DNA of 64,000 nt from Prorocentrum cordatum (Eukaryota; Sar; Dinophyceae; Prorocentrales; Prorocentraceae): positions 1,440,466 to 1,504,465 of the forward strand of contig CAUYUJ010015504.1 in NCBI GenBank assembly GCA_963575745.1, in the 5' to 3' direction. This document shows, one piece after another, positions 23,514-31,926 of this stretch. Position 1 is the stretch's first letter. Each line of letters opens with the position of its first letter. Under the pieces are notes generated by a model, which made no database searches, was not told the DNA's origin, and worked only from the letters and a program-made list of their open reading frames with translations. Both the position numbers and the translations under genes were made by a program.

Positions 23514-24629
23514 TCAGTTCTTGTCGTACAAGGCTACAGTGCTCGGCGAGATGTGGTACACGGGAAAGTCCGACATGTACCTTTCCTTGCTGAACACTAA
23601 AGGGAAAACCTCCATCATGGCATCGTCGTGATGCTTTCCCATGTAGCCAGGAATGGCACATCTGTACGTGAGATTGCTCCAAGTAAGGTACCAATCGTGC
23701 GGAAACTGTGCCAACACATCGCGGCGAATCGAGAATGTGCCCTCGCCGTGAGTTTCATGTAAGAATGGGAGCCGCCCTTGTCTGTTGAAAAGCGGCCAAC
23801 TCAAATCGCAATAATCCGGTTGAACTCTAGCAGGGCGAATTACCAGCCAGCCAGGCAACTCCTTGACAGGGCGAATTGTGCCGCTGCCCGTATTGCCGTG
23901 ACAGAATTCAGGAAACAATGCATGGTTCTCCCACGCACTGTCGCACCGCACTGTTAGGTAACGGCGTTGAAACACCCATGGGTGGGAGATGAAACCATAG
24001 GAACCATTTCGATTTGCATCCACCATGGACCTTATCATGTCGGGAGATACTCCATTCGTCTTGGTCAATATCTGGACATCTGGAAAGGTATTGTATCTCC
24101 GCGCCAAGTGTTTTACATACGCGTGCTCGTTCCTTCCGAGATTTGCGATCGCCACTTTCTCGAAACCTCGTCTACGCTCGAGGACGACCTCTTCATCTCT
24201 GCCCAACCCGTCCGTCTTCACATAAACGGTCAATGACAGGCCGATCCCCCAGGATCCGCTGAGGATGTCGTGGGCCCAGGCAGGGAGATCGGCACCCTCT
24301 GTCAGGCTGAAGGCGATGTCGATGCTCTTGGGGGGGGGGGGACGCCCGTGCTGAGCTTCAGCGTGAGATTTAGCAACTGCGGCATGCCGTTCTGTCATCT
24401 CGTCTTGCAGCTTGACGTAGAAGTCGGGCGACGTTGCCAGGTAGGGATGCTGCAAGTTCACAAGCCTCGCGCTCGAGGGATCCACAGTTGGATCGTCTCC
24501 CTCAAGATCGCCCACCCCCAACTCGTCGACAACAAAATCACCATCCCACGGCAGCAGCAGGCCGGAGGCGACGCAAGCGTTCAGGGCGCTGAGGACCAGC
24601 GCGGCAACTCCCATGCGAGGCCAGATCAT
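23514..24629 (-). CDS. DUF3431-like secreted/membrane protein (copy 1)
   Basis: Minus-strand frame of about 372 codons. I chose the Met at 24629 (MIWPRMGVAALV; alternative Met at 24614) because it opens a hydrophobic signal-peptide-like stretch (MGVAALVLSALNACVASG). The frame stays open upstream to 24872, but that part is the translated CTTGGGG repeat (Arg/Pro-rich) and is unlikely to be coding. The segment NLGRNEHAYVKHLARRYNTF followed by PDVQ resembles the N-x-GRE...Y-x-x-I...Y-x-x-LPD core of DUF3431, a family of unknown function often compared with glycosyltransferases; the assignment is by eye. The C-terminal part has several Trp/Tyr/His-rich motifs (HHDDAMMEVFPLVF). Transcription would diverge from element D. 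The second copy is at 47567-48682. Confidence 0.6.
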   Translation of the reverse strand: MIWPRMGVAALVLSALNACVASGLLLPWDGDFVVDELGVGDLEGDDPTVDPSSARLVNLQHPYLATSPDFYVKLQDEMTERHAAVAKSHAEAQHGRPPPPKSIDIAFSLTEGADLPAWAHDILSGSWGIGLSLTVYVKTDGLGRDEEVVLERRRGFEKVAIANLGRNEHAYVKHLARRYNTFPDVQILTKTNGVSPDMIRSMVDANRNGSYGFISHPWVFQRRYLTVRCDSAWENHALFPEFCHGNTGSGTIRPVKELPGWLVIRPARVQPDYCDLSWPLFNRQGRLPFLHETHGEGTFSIRRDVLAQFPHDWYLTWSNLTYRCAIPGYMGKHHDDAMMEVFPLVFSKERYMSDFPVYHISPSTVALYDKN

Positions 24630-24719
24630 GAGCGGGGCACGATGGAAAGAGCTGAGGTACGAGAAAAGAACTGCTCCACAACTGCTCGAGACAGAGGCAC
24701 TTGAGCCAGAATGGCTGCG

Positions 24720-25115
24720 GAGGCTTCTTGGGGGGCTCTTGGGGCCTCCTGGGGAAGTCTTGGGGCGAAAGGCTAGACTTTTCGGTTCGTGGTCCCCCTC
24801 TTGGGATCGTCTTGGGGCCCTCGTTGGCCGTCTTGGGCGCCTCTTGGGCCGTCTGGGGGCCCTCTTGGGCAATTTTGGGGGCCTCTTGGGAGCCTCTTGG
24901 GCCGTCTTGGGGCGGTCTTGCGGGCCTCTTGGGCCGTCGTCAACGCCGTTAAAGCCGCAAAGCCGTGTATGCTAAAAATGTACGTTTTTTTATATAGAAA
25001 ATCAATGATTTGGGCCTCTTGGGGCTCTCTTGGGACGCCTCTTGGGCGCCTCTTGGGGCGTCTGGGAGGCCTCTTGGGACGTCTTGGGGCTGTCTTCGGC
25101 GGTCTTGGGCTCTTC
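24720..25115. repeat. CTTGGGGCC-type repeat, right flank of DUF3431-like gene (copy 1)
   Basis: Direct repeat of 22988-23360 with the same internal landmarks (GACTTTTCGGTTCGTGG, GTATGCTAAAAATGTACG). It is more diverged from its partner than either is from its counterpart in the second block, so the pair predates the block duplication. Confidence 0.8.
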
Positions 25116-25130
25116 TGGGACGGCAAAGGG

Positions 25131-25284
25131 GAGAACCCGAAAAACATACAAAAACCCAAGAGAAAACCCGAACACGGCCATTAACACTCATTCCCCCGCC
25201 CTACCCCCCTCCCCTGGAACCCCTCCCTTTAGGGCTTCGCGCACACCAGAACGTCATCACTCGTACCTCGCTCTTTCCGTTACC
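25131..25284. repeat. ~150-bp dispersed repeat (copy in first block)
   Basis: Same family as 22541-22691: GGGAGAACCCGAAAAACATA at the start and CTCGTACCTCGCTCTTTCCG at the end. Confidence 0.75.
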
Positions 25285-25401
25285 CATTCCCTCGCCCTAC
25301 ACCCCCCTCTGCACTCCCCCTTAGGGGCTTCGCCCTAAAACACAACGTCATTTGTATAGTCTGATTGGTTGTAGACTGCAGGTTAAGTGGGAGGGGGTGT
25401 G

Positions 25402-25421
25402 GGCTCAGGTAGCCATTTTGG
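25402..25421 (+). promoter_or_regulatory. Relic dinoflagellate spliced leader (tandem, truncated)
   Basis: GGCTCAGGTAGCCATTTTGG. The dinoflagellate spliced leader ends ...TTTTGGCTCAAG and contains GTAGCCATTTTGG. Here a GGCTCA(G)G end is followed directly by a 5'-truncated second leader, TAGCCATTTTGG. Leader end joined to truncated leader is the arrangement described for recycled, retroposed dinoflagellate cDNAs. It lies 108 bp upstream of the D start codon, on the same strand. Confidence 0.7.
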
Positions 25422-25529
25422 GTCCGTAGCGTTCGGCTCTGGCCGACGCGCGGGTGTTCCGGGGGGCCGCGGGGCGGCCACAACCACAGCCGTGCTAGTC
25501 CGCGGACTAGGTAGCGCGTCTGTGGTGCC

Positions 25530-26449
25530 ATGGCTGTGGGCTTCCTGGGAGCGCACCTGATGATCTTGGTTATGGGCGGTGCTTTCACGGTCCAAGGGGC
25601 ACTTGGCTGGCTGCCGTTCGGGCGCGGGGGAAATGAGGTCCCAGCGCCGACGCCGTCAGCCCTGCCCGGGCCGACAGCGCTGCCGACAGGCGGTGGGGGG
25701 CAAGGCAAGGGGCGAGGACCGCCCGCCAAGCCCGCGCCTGCAGGGGGAAAGGGGCGAGGGCCGCAGGCCAAGCCCCCGGGGACGCCGGGCGCCCCCGCGC
25801 CGCCGCGGTCAGGGTCGACTACAACGACCACACCCGCGGGCATCGGGCGCGTAGGCAAGGGCGAGCCCACGGGCAGCCCAGCTACGCCGGCATACGGAGG
25901 GAACGACGAGCCCACGGGCGCGCCTGGGCAGCCGTCCGCCCCGGGAAACCGGACGGGCGATGGCGAGCCTGACCAGCCGCGCGGGCTGGACGGGTATTGG
26001 GGGTGGAGTGGTTGGGTCCCGCACCTGCCCCATTGGTGGGGTGGCCGGAGCGTACCCCCACCACCACCGCCGCCACCTACCCCGCCCCCGGAGGCGGGGC
26101 CAGGTCCCGGCTGGGGACTCGCAGCCTGGGTCTTCGAGTTCGTGGGCTACGGGGCGTGGGTGAGTTCCCCCGACCACACTGGCACGATCCGCACGAGCGG
26201 CGGATGGATTGGATCCGCCATCGACCGACTGGGCGTTAAGATGCTCGGGTACTGGTGGGAGACCGCGGTCCTTTGCTTCGCCCTAGGCATCTTCACTTTC
26301 GTGTTGGGTGCCCTGGCCTTCATCGTCAACACCGCAGCCCAGCCTATGCTGTGGGCAGCCGGGGGACTCCGCTGGGCGTGGTACCAGATTACCCGGTGTT
26401 GCCAGCGACGCGGAGGCGATGGGCCCGGCGCCCATCTCCCCCCACCCCC
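25530..26449 (+). pseudogene. Element D polyprotein, N-terminal part (copy 1)
   Basis: Starts at ATG 25530 with a hydrophobic signal-like segment (MAVGFLGAHLMILVMGGAFT). A Gly/Pro/Ala-rich linker follows, then a Trp-rich patch (YWGWSGWVPHLPHWW), a poly-Pro run and a strong membrane segment (AVLCFALGIFTFVLGALAFIV) before a basic Cys pair (RCCQRR). The same order, N-terminal hydrophobic segment, Pro-rich linker, membrane segment and basic Cys-rich tail, is seen at the start of G. The frame is cut at 26449 by an inverted-repeat insertion and resumes after 29790 in matching phase. A spliced-leader relic lies upstream. Confidence 0.7.
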
Positions 26450-26754
26450 GTGGAGTTGATAAAACCGCGTGTGCGTACCACCTCGTTTTGCTGCGTTGCA
26501 TCGCCATCGCCAGCATCATCATCATCCTTGTAATCAATTTGTAAGCCGCCACAAAAGAAATCCATTTCAAATCCGCCACAAAAGGAATCAATTTGAAACC
26601 CGCCACAAACACAATTGATTTGTAATTCGCCACGAAAGGGATCTATTTATAATCTGACACAAAAGGAATCACTATATATTTTGCCACAAAAGGAATCAAT
26701 TCGTAATCCGCCACAAAAGAAAACCTTCTGTAGGGAGGGGGTGTAAATGGTGGG

Positions 26755-28035
26755 CCAATCGCTACTAGGATTCTATGAGAGGTGGATCCATATCTCATCG
26801 GATTCTATTAGAGGTGGAAATATCTGGAATGGGATGGTCTTAGAGGTGGATCCATCGCTAATAGGACCCCACTAGAGGTGGATCCATCTCATATAGGATT
26901 CAATTACAGGTGAATCCATGTCTAATCGGATCCCATTATAGGTGGACCCATCTCTAATAATATTCCAGTAGAGGTGGGTCCATATGTAATCGGATTTCGT
27001 TAGAGGTGAATCCATGTGTAGCAGGATTATATTAAAAGGTAGACCCATCTCTGTTAGGATTCCATTTGGAGCGGATCGATCTGTAATAGACTGTCAGCTG
27101 AGATGGGCCCATCTCTCATAGGACTCCATCAATTGTGGATCCAGCTGTAGTCGGATTCCATTAGAGATGGATCCATCTGTACCAGGATTCTAGTGGACCC
27201 ATATGTATCAGGATTCTGGTAGGATTGAATTGGGGGTGGACCCGTTTGTATTACGATCCTATTAGAGGTAGATCCATATGTAATAGTATTCTATTAGAAG
27301 TGGATTCATGTCATGTAGGACCCCATCAGAGGTAGGTGGACCCATCCCTAATAGGATTCTCTCAGAGGTGGACCCATATGTAATAGGATTATATTAGAGG
27401 TGGGTCCATCTGTCATAGGGTTATGTTAGAGATGGATCCATCCGCACTAGGATTCCATTAGATCCATCTCTAATCAGATACTACTACGAGGTGAGTCCAT
27501 CCTTAATAGGATCCCATTCGAGGTGGATCCATTTGTCACAGGATTCTGTTAGAGGTGGACCAATATCTAATAGCATGCCATTGGGGATGGAACCATCTTA
27601 ATAGGATTCTATTAGAGGTGGATCCATATGTAATTGGAGTCCATTAGAGGTGTATCCATATCTAATTTGGTTTTACCAGAGGTGGATCCATCGTTAATAG
27701 AATTATATTCGAGGTGGACGCATATGTAATGGGGTTATATCAGACGTGGGTTCATTTGTAAAAGGATTCTATTAGAGGTGGGTCCATCCGCACCAGGATT
27801 CCATTCGAGGTGGATCCATCTCTGATGCGATGCCATTAGTTGTGGGCCCATCTCTAATGGGATTCTATTAGAGGCGGATCCATATGTCATAAGATTATAT
27901 TTAAGGTGGTTCCATCTGCAGTGGGATCCTATCAGGTGTGGATCCATTCCTAATCGGATTCTATGGAAGGTGGATCCATATGTAATAGGATTCTCTCGGA
28001 AGTGGATCCATCTGTAGTACGATTATATGAGAGGT
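26755..28035. repeat. 37-38 bp minisatellite (copy 1)
   Basis: About 33 degenerate units of the type GGTGGATCCATATGTAATAGGATTCTATTAGA. The second block carries one additional 38-bp unit near 51249. Confidence 0.9.
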
Positions 28036-28047
28036 GGGTGTCTTTTG

Positions 28048-28555
28048 TGATGACGGTGATGATGATGATGACGAGCATGTGTTTCAAGATGCTGCTGGCG
28101 ATGATGATGATGACGAGCATGTGTTTCAAGATGTTGCTGATGATGATGGTGATGACGAGCATGTGTTTCAATGCGCTGCTGATGACGATGGTGATGACGA
28201 GCATGTGTTTCATTATGCTGCTGATGACGATGGTGTTGACGAGCATGTGTTTCAAGATGCTGCTGATGACGATGGTGTTGACGAGCATGTGTTTCAAGAT
28301 GCTGCTGATGACGATGGTGCTGACCAGCATGTGTTTCAAGATGCTGCTGATGACGATGATGATGATGATGATGACGAGTATGTGTCTCAAGATGCTGCCC
28401 ATGACGATGGTAACGACGAGCATGTGTTTCAAGATGCTGCTGATGACGATCAGGATGATGAGTATGTGTTTCAAGATTCTGCTGATGACGATGGTGATGA
28501 CGAGCATGCGTTTCAAGATGTTGCTGATGATGATGGTGATGACGAGATGCGTTGG
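28048..28555. repeat. 45-bp array encoding a 15-residue acidic repeat (copy 1)
   Basis: About eleven 45-bp units, GACGAGCATGTGTTTCAAGA then TGCTGCTGATGACGATGGTG. One plus frame reads repeated DEHVFQDAADDDGDD; another plus frame and a minus frame are also open. The multiple-of-three period explains the open frames, and I do not call a gene. Confidence 0.85.
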
Positions 28556-28879
28556 GAGCAATGCGTTGTCATAATGAGTTCCACAGAGCATAATCGAGTG
28601 GGAAGCACAGCCCACCACACTAAAGTTATCCTCCCTTTACCCTTCTTCCTCCTCCTCCTCCTCCGCCTCCACCGCCGTCTCTTCCTCCTCGCCCCTCTTA
28701 CTTCCAGTGGGTGAGCGCCGAAGCGCGTTCAAGAGAGATTAATAAGCCTTAATATCTCGATTCTCCGGCCTCCGGGAGCCCGAAACAAACAATATTAGCG
28801 GATTACAAATTGATTTCTGTTGTTGTTGAATTACAAAAGGGAATCCTTTGGTGGTGAACTACGCATTGTTTTATTTTGT

Positions 28880-29640
28880 GGCAGATTACAAAAGGATTCC
28901 TTTTGTGGATGATTACAAAAGGATTTCTTTTGTGGAGGATCACATGATGATTCTTTCTTGTGGCGGATTACAAAAGGATTCCTTTTGTGGAGGATTACAA
29001 AAGGATTCCTTTTGTGGAGGATTACAAAGGGATTCCCCGTGGTGGAGGAATACAATGGGATTCCTTCTGTGGAGGATTACACATTGATTTCCTTTGAGGG
29101 CTCTCCTGGAAGTGAACCAGGGGACAACAGAAAAAAAAATCAGAAAATCATTTAAAATTAAGAAAATTACAAGTTTTCAATAAATTTCCAATGTTTTGAA
29201 GCAAAAACATATAAAAAAACTGCATTTCCAAGGTTTTGAGGCCCAAACCATATGAAAACACAGCATTGTTGCATTCGGATTGTGAAAATGCGGTGTTTTT
29301 TTATATGTTTCTGCTTCAAAACATTGGAAAATCATTGAAAACCTGCAATTTTCATAATTTTCAATGATTTTTTTTTTTTTCTTTTGTCCCCTGGTGCACT
29401 TCCAGGAGAGCCCTCAAAGGAAATCAATGTGTAATCCTCCGCAAAAGGAATCCCATTGTATTCCTCCACCAAGGGGAATCCCTGTGTAATCCTCCACAAA
29501 AGGAATCCTTTTGTAATCCTCCACAAAAGGAATCCTTTTGTAATCCGCCACAAAAGGAAACAATTTGCAATTCACCATGAACAGAATTCCCTTTTAATTC
29601 CCCACAAAAGAACTCAATGTAAAATCTGCTACAACAGGAA
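28880..29640. repeat. Large imperfect inverted repeat (copy 1)
   Basis: GATTTCCTTTGAGGGCTCTC...TGG at 29086 is matched by its inverse CCAGGAGAGCCCTCAAAGGA...ATC at about 29401-29424. The flanking GATTACAAAAGGATTCC units and A-rich stretches also pair, giving arms of 250 bp or more around a centre near 29255. A possible very long hairpin. Confidence 0.85.
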
Positions 29641-29790
29641 TCGTTCTGCATTCCACTACTTTAAGCAATCCCTTTAAAGATGACGAAAAGCACAATCAAC
29701 AGGAAAGCAAGCAAATGAGAAGTAATAGACCAAAAACCGAGGTGGTACACACACACACACACGGTTTTATTAACCTTACCCCCCACCCCC

Positions 29791-30905
29791 TCCGACTCCC
29801 TTGCTGGTGCGCTGGCGCGGGCCGGGCTTGGGCGGCGTGGTGGAAACGGAGTTCTACACAAAGGGGGTTCGCGGCCGGGGAACCAATCGGGCATACAACC
29901 ACGTGCTTCTGCGCAAGCACGGGCAGGTGGCCCGCATCAGCTGCAACTTCGCGGACCGGTACCGACTGGACCGCCACGGGCTCAACATCAAGATCGGGCA
30001 GGTTCCGGGGTGCACCAGTCGTAAGTGGCGGCTGAACCTCGAGGAGACAGGTAACGTGCATCTATGCCGTGCCGTCGAGTGCGCCTCCTGTCCAGTGGCG
30101 CACCCCATGCATGTCGACCAGTACGCGGCCATTGACCACACACAGATCGTGGACTTGGCTGAGCACGGTAAGGCCACAGCCTGCCGGGCAGTCGGCGTGG
30201 GACTCCGGAAGGTATTCGGGGTCGTCAAGTGGCTGCTTTGCTCACCCTGGTCGGTACTTGGATGGCTGTGCCGGGGCCGGCCGGAGCCCCGCTACATCAC
30301 CGACGCCACGGGCTATCGCCGCCTGGACATCGATTCGGAGAGCGAGGTGGAGGCGGAGGAGCGCCCCTGCCAAGCCGCACAAGTTGGGGCGCAGCTCGCA
30401 GGTGGCGCACGCCCCCTCCAGCCGGAGGGGTGCGGCGACCGAGGGATGCAGGAGGCGACTGTTCTGCTACAGGAGGATGCAGAGGTGTCGGACGTCCCCC
30501 GGCCGGGGCATTGCCTCAATGCACAGGTGCACCTCTGCGCCCACCATGCGCAGAAGTACCGGTCTACCCTGATCGGCCGCAAATGCAGCCTCCCCACTTG
30601 CCTCCGCATGGCGAAGGGTAGCTGTGGGGGGGCCCCGATGCGCGGGGAACATCTCCGACGGGACGAGGGTCACACCGTGCGCGTCGAAGCGACGGTCCAA
30701 CCAGGGATCCTCGGGGGCCTGCGCCGTCGCATGCGAGTGCGGGCTCCAAGCCCCGCCAGGGCGCGCGATTGGACCGCGCATGCCGCCGATGGGGTTGGCG
30801 TGGCGCCCGGGCCGGTCTACCCCCCGCCCGCTGCGCCGCCACCGCCAGCAGTGGCCCCATCCGTCGATGTTGAGCCCTCGGGGGTGCAGGCCCTAGCCTC
30901 TGGGC
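29791..30905 (+). pseudogene. Element D polyprotein, second part, truncated by G (copy 1)
   Basis: Continuation of the D frame after the insertion. It holds a Cys cluster (LCRAVECASCPVAH), a hydrophobic segment (VFGVVKWLLCSPWSVLGWLC), an acidic stretch (DIDSESEVEAEERPC) and a second Cys/His cluster (HLCAHHAQKYRSTLIGRKCS). Each has a counterpart in G in the same order (for example DQESESEVDAEDNPC). The frame ends abruptly at about 30905 in the 132-bp repeat of G, with a stop 14 bases later; the homologous frame at 55102 continues. Confidence 0.8.
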
Positions 30906-31037
30906 CGGAGCGGCGGTGAAGAGAGAGGGAGAGAGAAAGGGCAAGCAAGAGGCAAGGGCAGGAGCAAGGGAACCGCAAGTGGAAGCCCGCGCCAGTTCTG
31001 GAGTCGGGGAGATCCATCAGTTTTACCAAACATCCTA
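30906..31037. repeat. 132-bp direct repeat at 3' end of element G
   Basis: I find no difference from 46820-46951, same orientation. It begins CGGAGCGGCGGTGAAGAGAG and ends TTTTACCAAACATCCTA. Together the pair bounds the 16-kb element G. It could be a short terminal direct repeat or one half of the split direct repeats known from some DIRS-group elements. Confidence 0.9.
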
Positions 31038-31070
31038 GATATCCCCTCAAGCAGCACTGGTAAACTAAAA

Positions 31071-31103
31071 CCTCTTGAGCCTAGTAGGCAGGGGCTCAAG
31101 AGG
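31071..31103. promoter_or_regulatory. Perfect stem-loop in G 3' region
   Basis: CCTCTTGAGCC (31071-31081) and GGCTCAAGAGG (31093-31103) form an 11-bp perfect stem with an 11-nt loop, just inside the 3' terminal repeat of G. A role in RNA 3'-end processing or reverse transcription is speculation. Confidence 0.6.
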
Positions 31104-31402
31104 GAGGAAAAGAGGGACGTGCACGGCTCAGATGATGACGACGACCCTTTTTGCCAAAGGGGCCGTGCCGCTCCCTGTGCTGGCGCCCGGCGCTCCACGC
31201 GCCGGCGCCGTCTTCGGCCACGCGCAGCGGGCCACGCCGCCCCCTTTCCCCTGCGAGCGCTCCACCACGCCGAACTGGCTGTAGTGGGACGCGTAGCCGC
31301 CGACCTTGTCGGCGTAGAACAGTCCTGGCATCCGCGGCAGGCCGCCGCGTCTGCCCAGCAAGGTGGGTCCGCAGGCGCAGGGCGGCAGGCCGCCGGCGCC
31401 CG

Positions 31403-31883
31403 CGGTGGTTCTTCGTGCGCCCTAGGCAGCAGCCCTGGCTGGGCTGGCTGCCGGCGCCCACGTAGCCGCCACCGCCGCCCCCCATGACGGCACTGCCGGT
31501 TGCCGGGCCGGCCGGCGCTCTTGCCCTCAGGCGCCAGCTGCCGCCGCGCCGCGCCCAGCTGCTCGCAAGCGCAAAGTTGAGCGCGGGCGCCAGGCTGAGC
31601 TCAGCCGGCGCCGCGCTTCCGCTCGCACGGCGTATGCCGGCGGCGGTGGTTCCCACGCGCCCCGCGCGGCAGCCCTGGCTGGGCTAGCCGCCGGCGCTTC
31701 CTCGAAGCCGCCCTGCTGCCCCCTTGGCGGCACTGCCGGGTGCCAGGCCAGCGCGGCGCCTGCCCACGGGCAGCCTGGCCGCGGCACGCGCCCAGCCGTT
31801 CGCAAGTACGAAGCTGATGCGGGCGCCAGGCTGAACTCAGCTGGCGCCACGTGGCCGCTCGCACGGCGGTTGCCGGCGGCGGT
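31403..31883. repeat. ~240-bp imperfect tandem repeat in G 3' region
   Basis: Two units share GCAGCCCTGGCTGGGCT, GCGGGCGCCAGGCTGA, CTCGCACGGCG and TGCCGGCGGCGGT in order, spaced about 240 bp apart. Confidence 0.75.
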
Positions 31884-31926
31884 CCCTTGCTGCCCGCTCG
31901 GCCGCTGGCCGGCGGCAGCCCGCACC

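Larger units (their letters stand above)
26450..29778. mobile_element. 3.3-kb terminal-inverted-repeat insertion in D (copy 1)
   Basis: Left end GTGGAGTTGATAAAACCG...GTACCACCTCG; right end, reversed and complemented, TAAGGTTAATAAAACCG...GTACCACCTCG. The 12-bp word CCCCCCACCCCC flanks both ends (26438-26449 and 29779-29790), and the reading frame of D enters and leaves this word in the same codon phase. The interior is non-coding: CCACAAAAGG repeats (26540-26735), a 37-38 bp minisatellite (26755-28035), a 45-bp array (28048-28555) and a large inverted repeat (28880-29640). It does not obey GT-AG splice rules. Confidence 0.75.
22899..30905. repeat. Duplicated 8-kb block, first copy
   Basis: Base-by-base similarity to 46952-56228, same orientation. 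Offsets are 24053 at the left, 25315 after the extra insertions of the second copy and 25323 at the right. Differences are mostly isolated substitutions, a 38-bp minisatellite indel near 27194, a CA-run difference near 29745 and the 1219-bp element present only in the second copy. The right boundary is the 132-bp repeat of element G. Confidence 0.95.
31038..31926 (-). other. Element G 3' non-coding region
   Basis: Lies between the stop of the G polyprotein and its 3' repeat. It contains a perfect 11-bp stem with 11-nt loop (31071-31103) and a GC-rich imperfect tandem duplication of about 240 bp (31403-31643 and 31644-31883). No reading frame with a recognisable product. Confidence 0.7.

Noticed and set aside
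24630-24872. N-terminal extension of the DUF3431-like frame
   Set aside because: It is mostly the translated CTTGGGG repeat; the signal-peptide-like Met at 24629 or 24614 is a more credible start.
26450-29778. Insertion in D as a spliceosomal intron
   Set aside because: The left border begins GT, but the right border before the C-rich word is ...CCTTA, not AG; inverted ends and a duplicated flanking word fit a transposon better. Non-canonical removal is left open.
30906-31037. The 132-bp repeats as classical LTRs
   Set aside because: They are very short, and the element has a tyrosine recombinase rather than a DDE integrase; no promoter or primer-binding site is evident.
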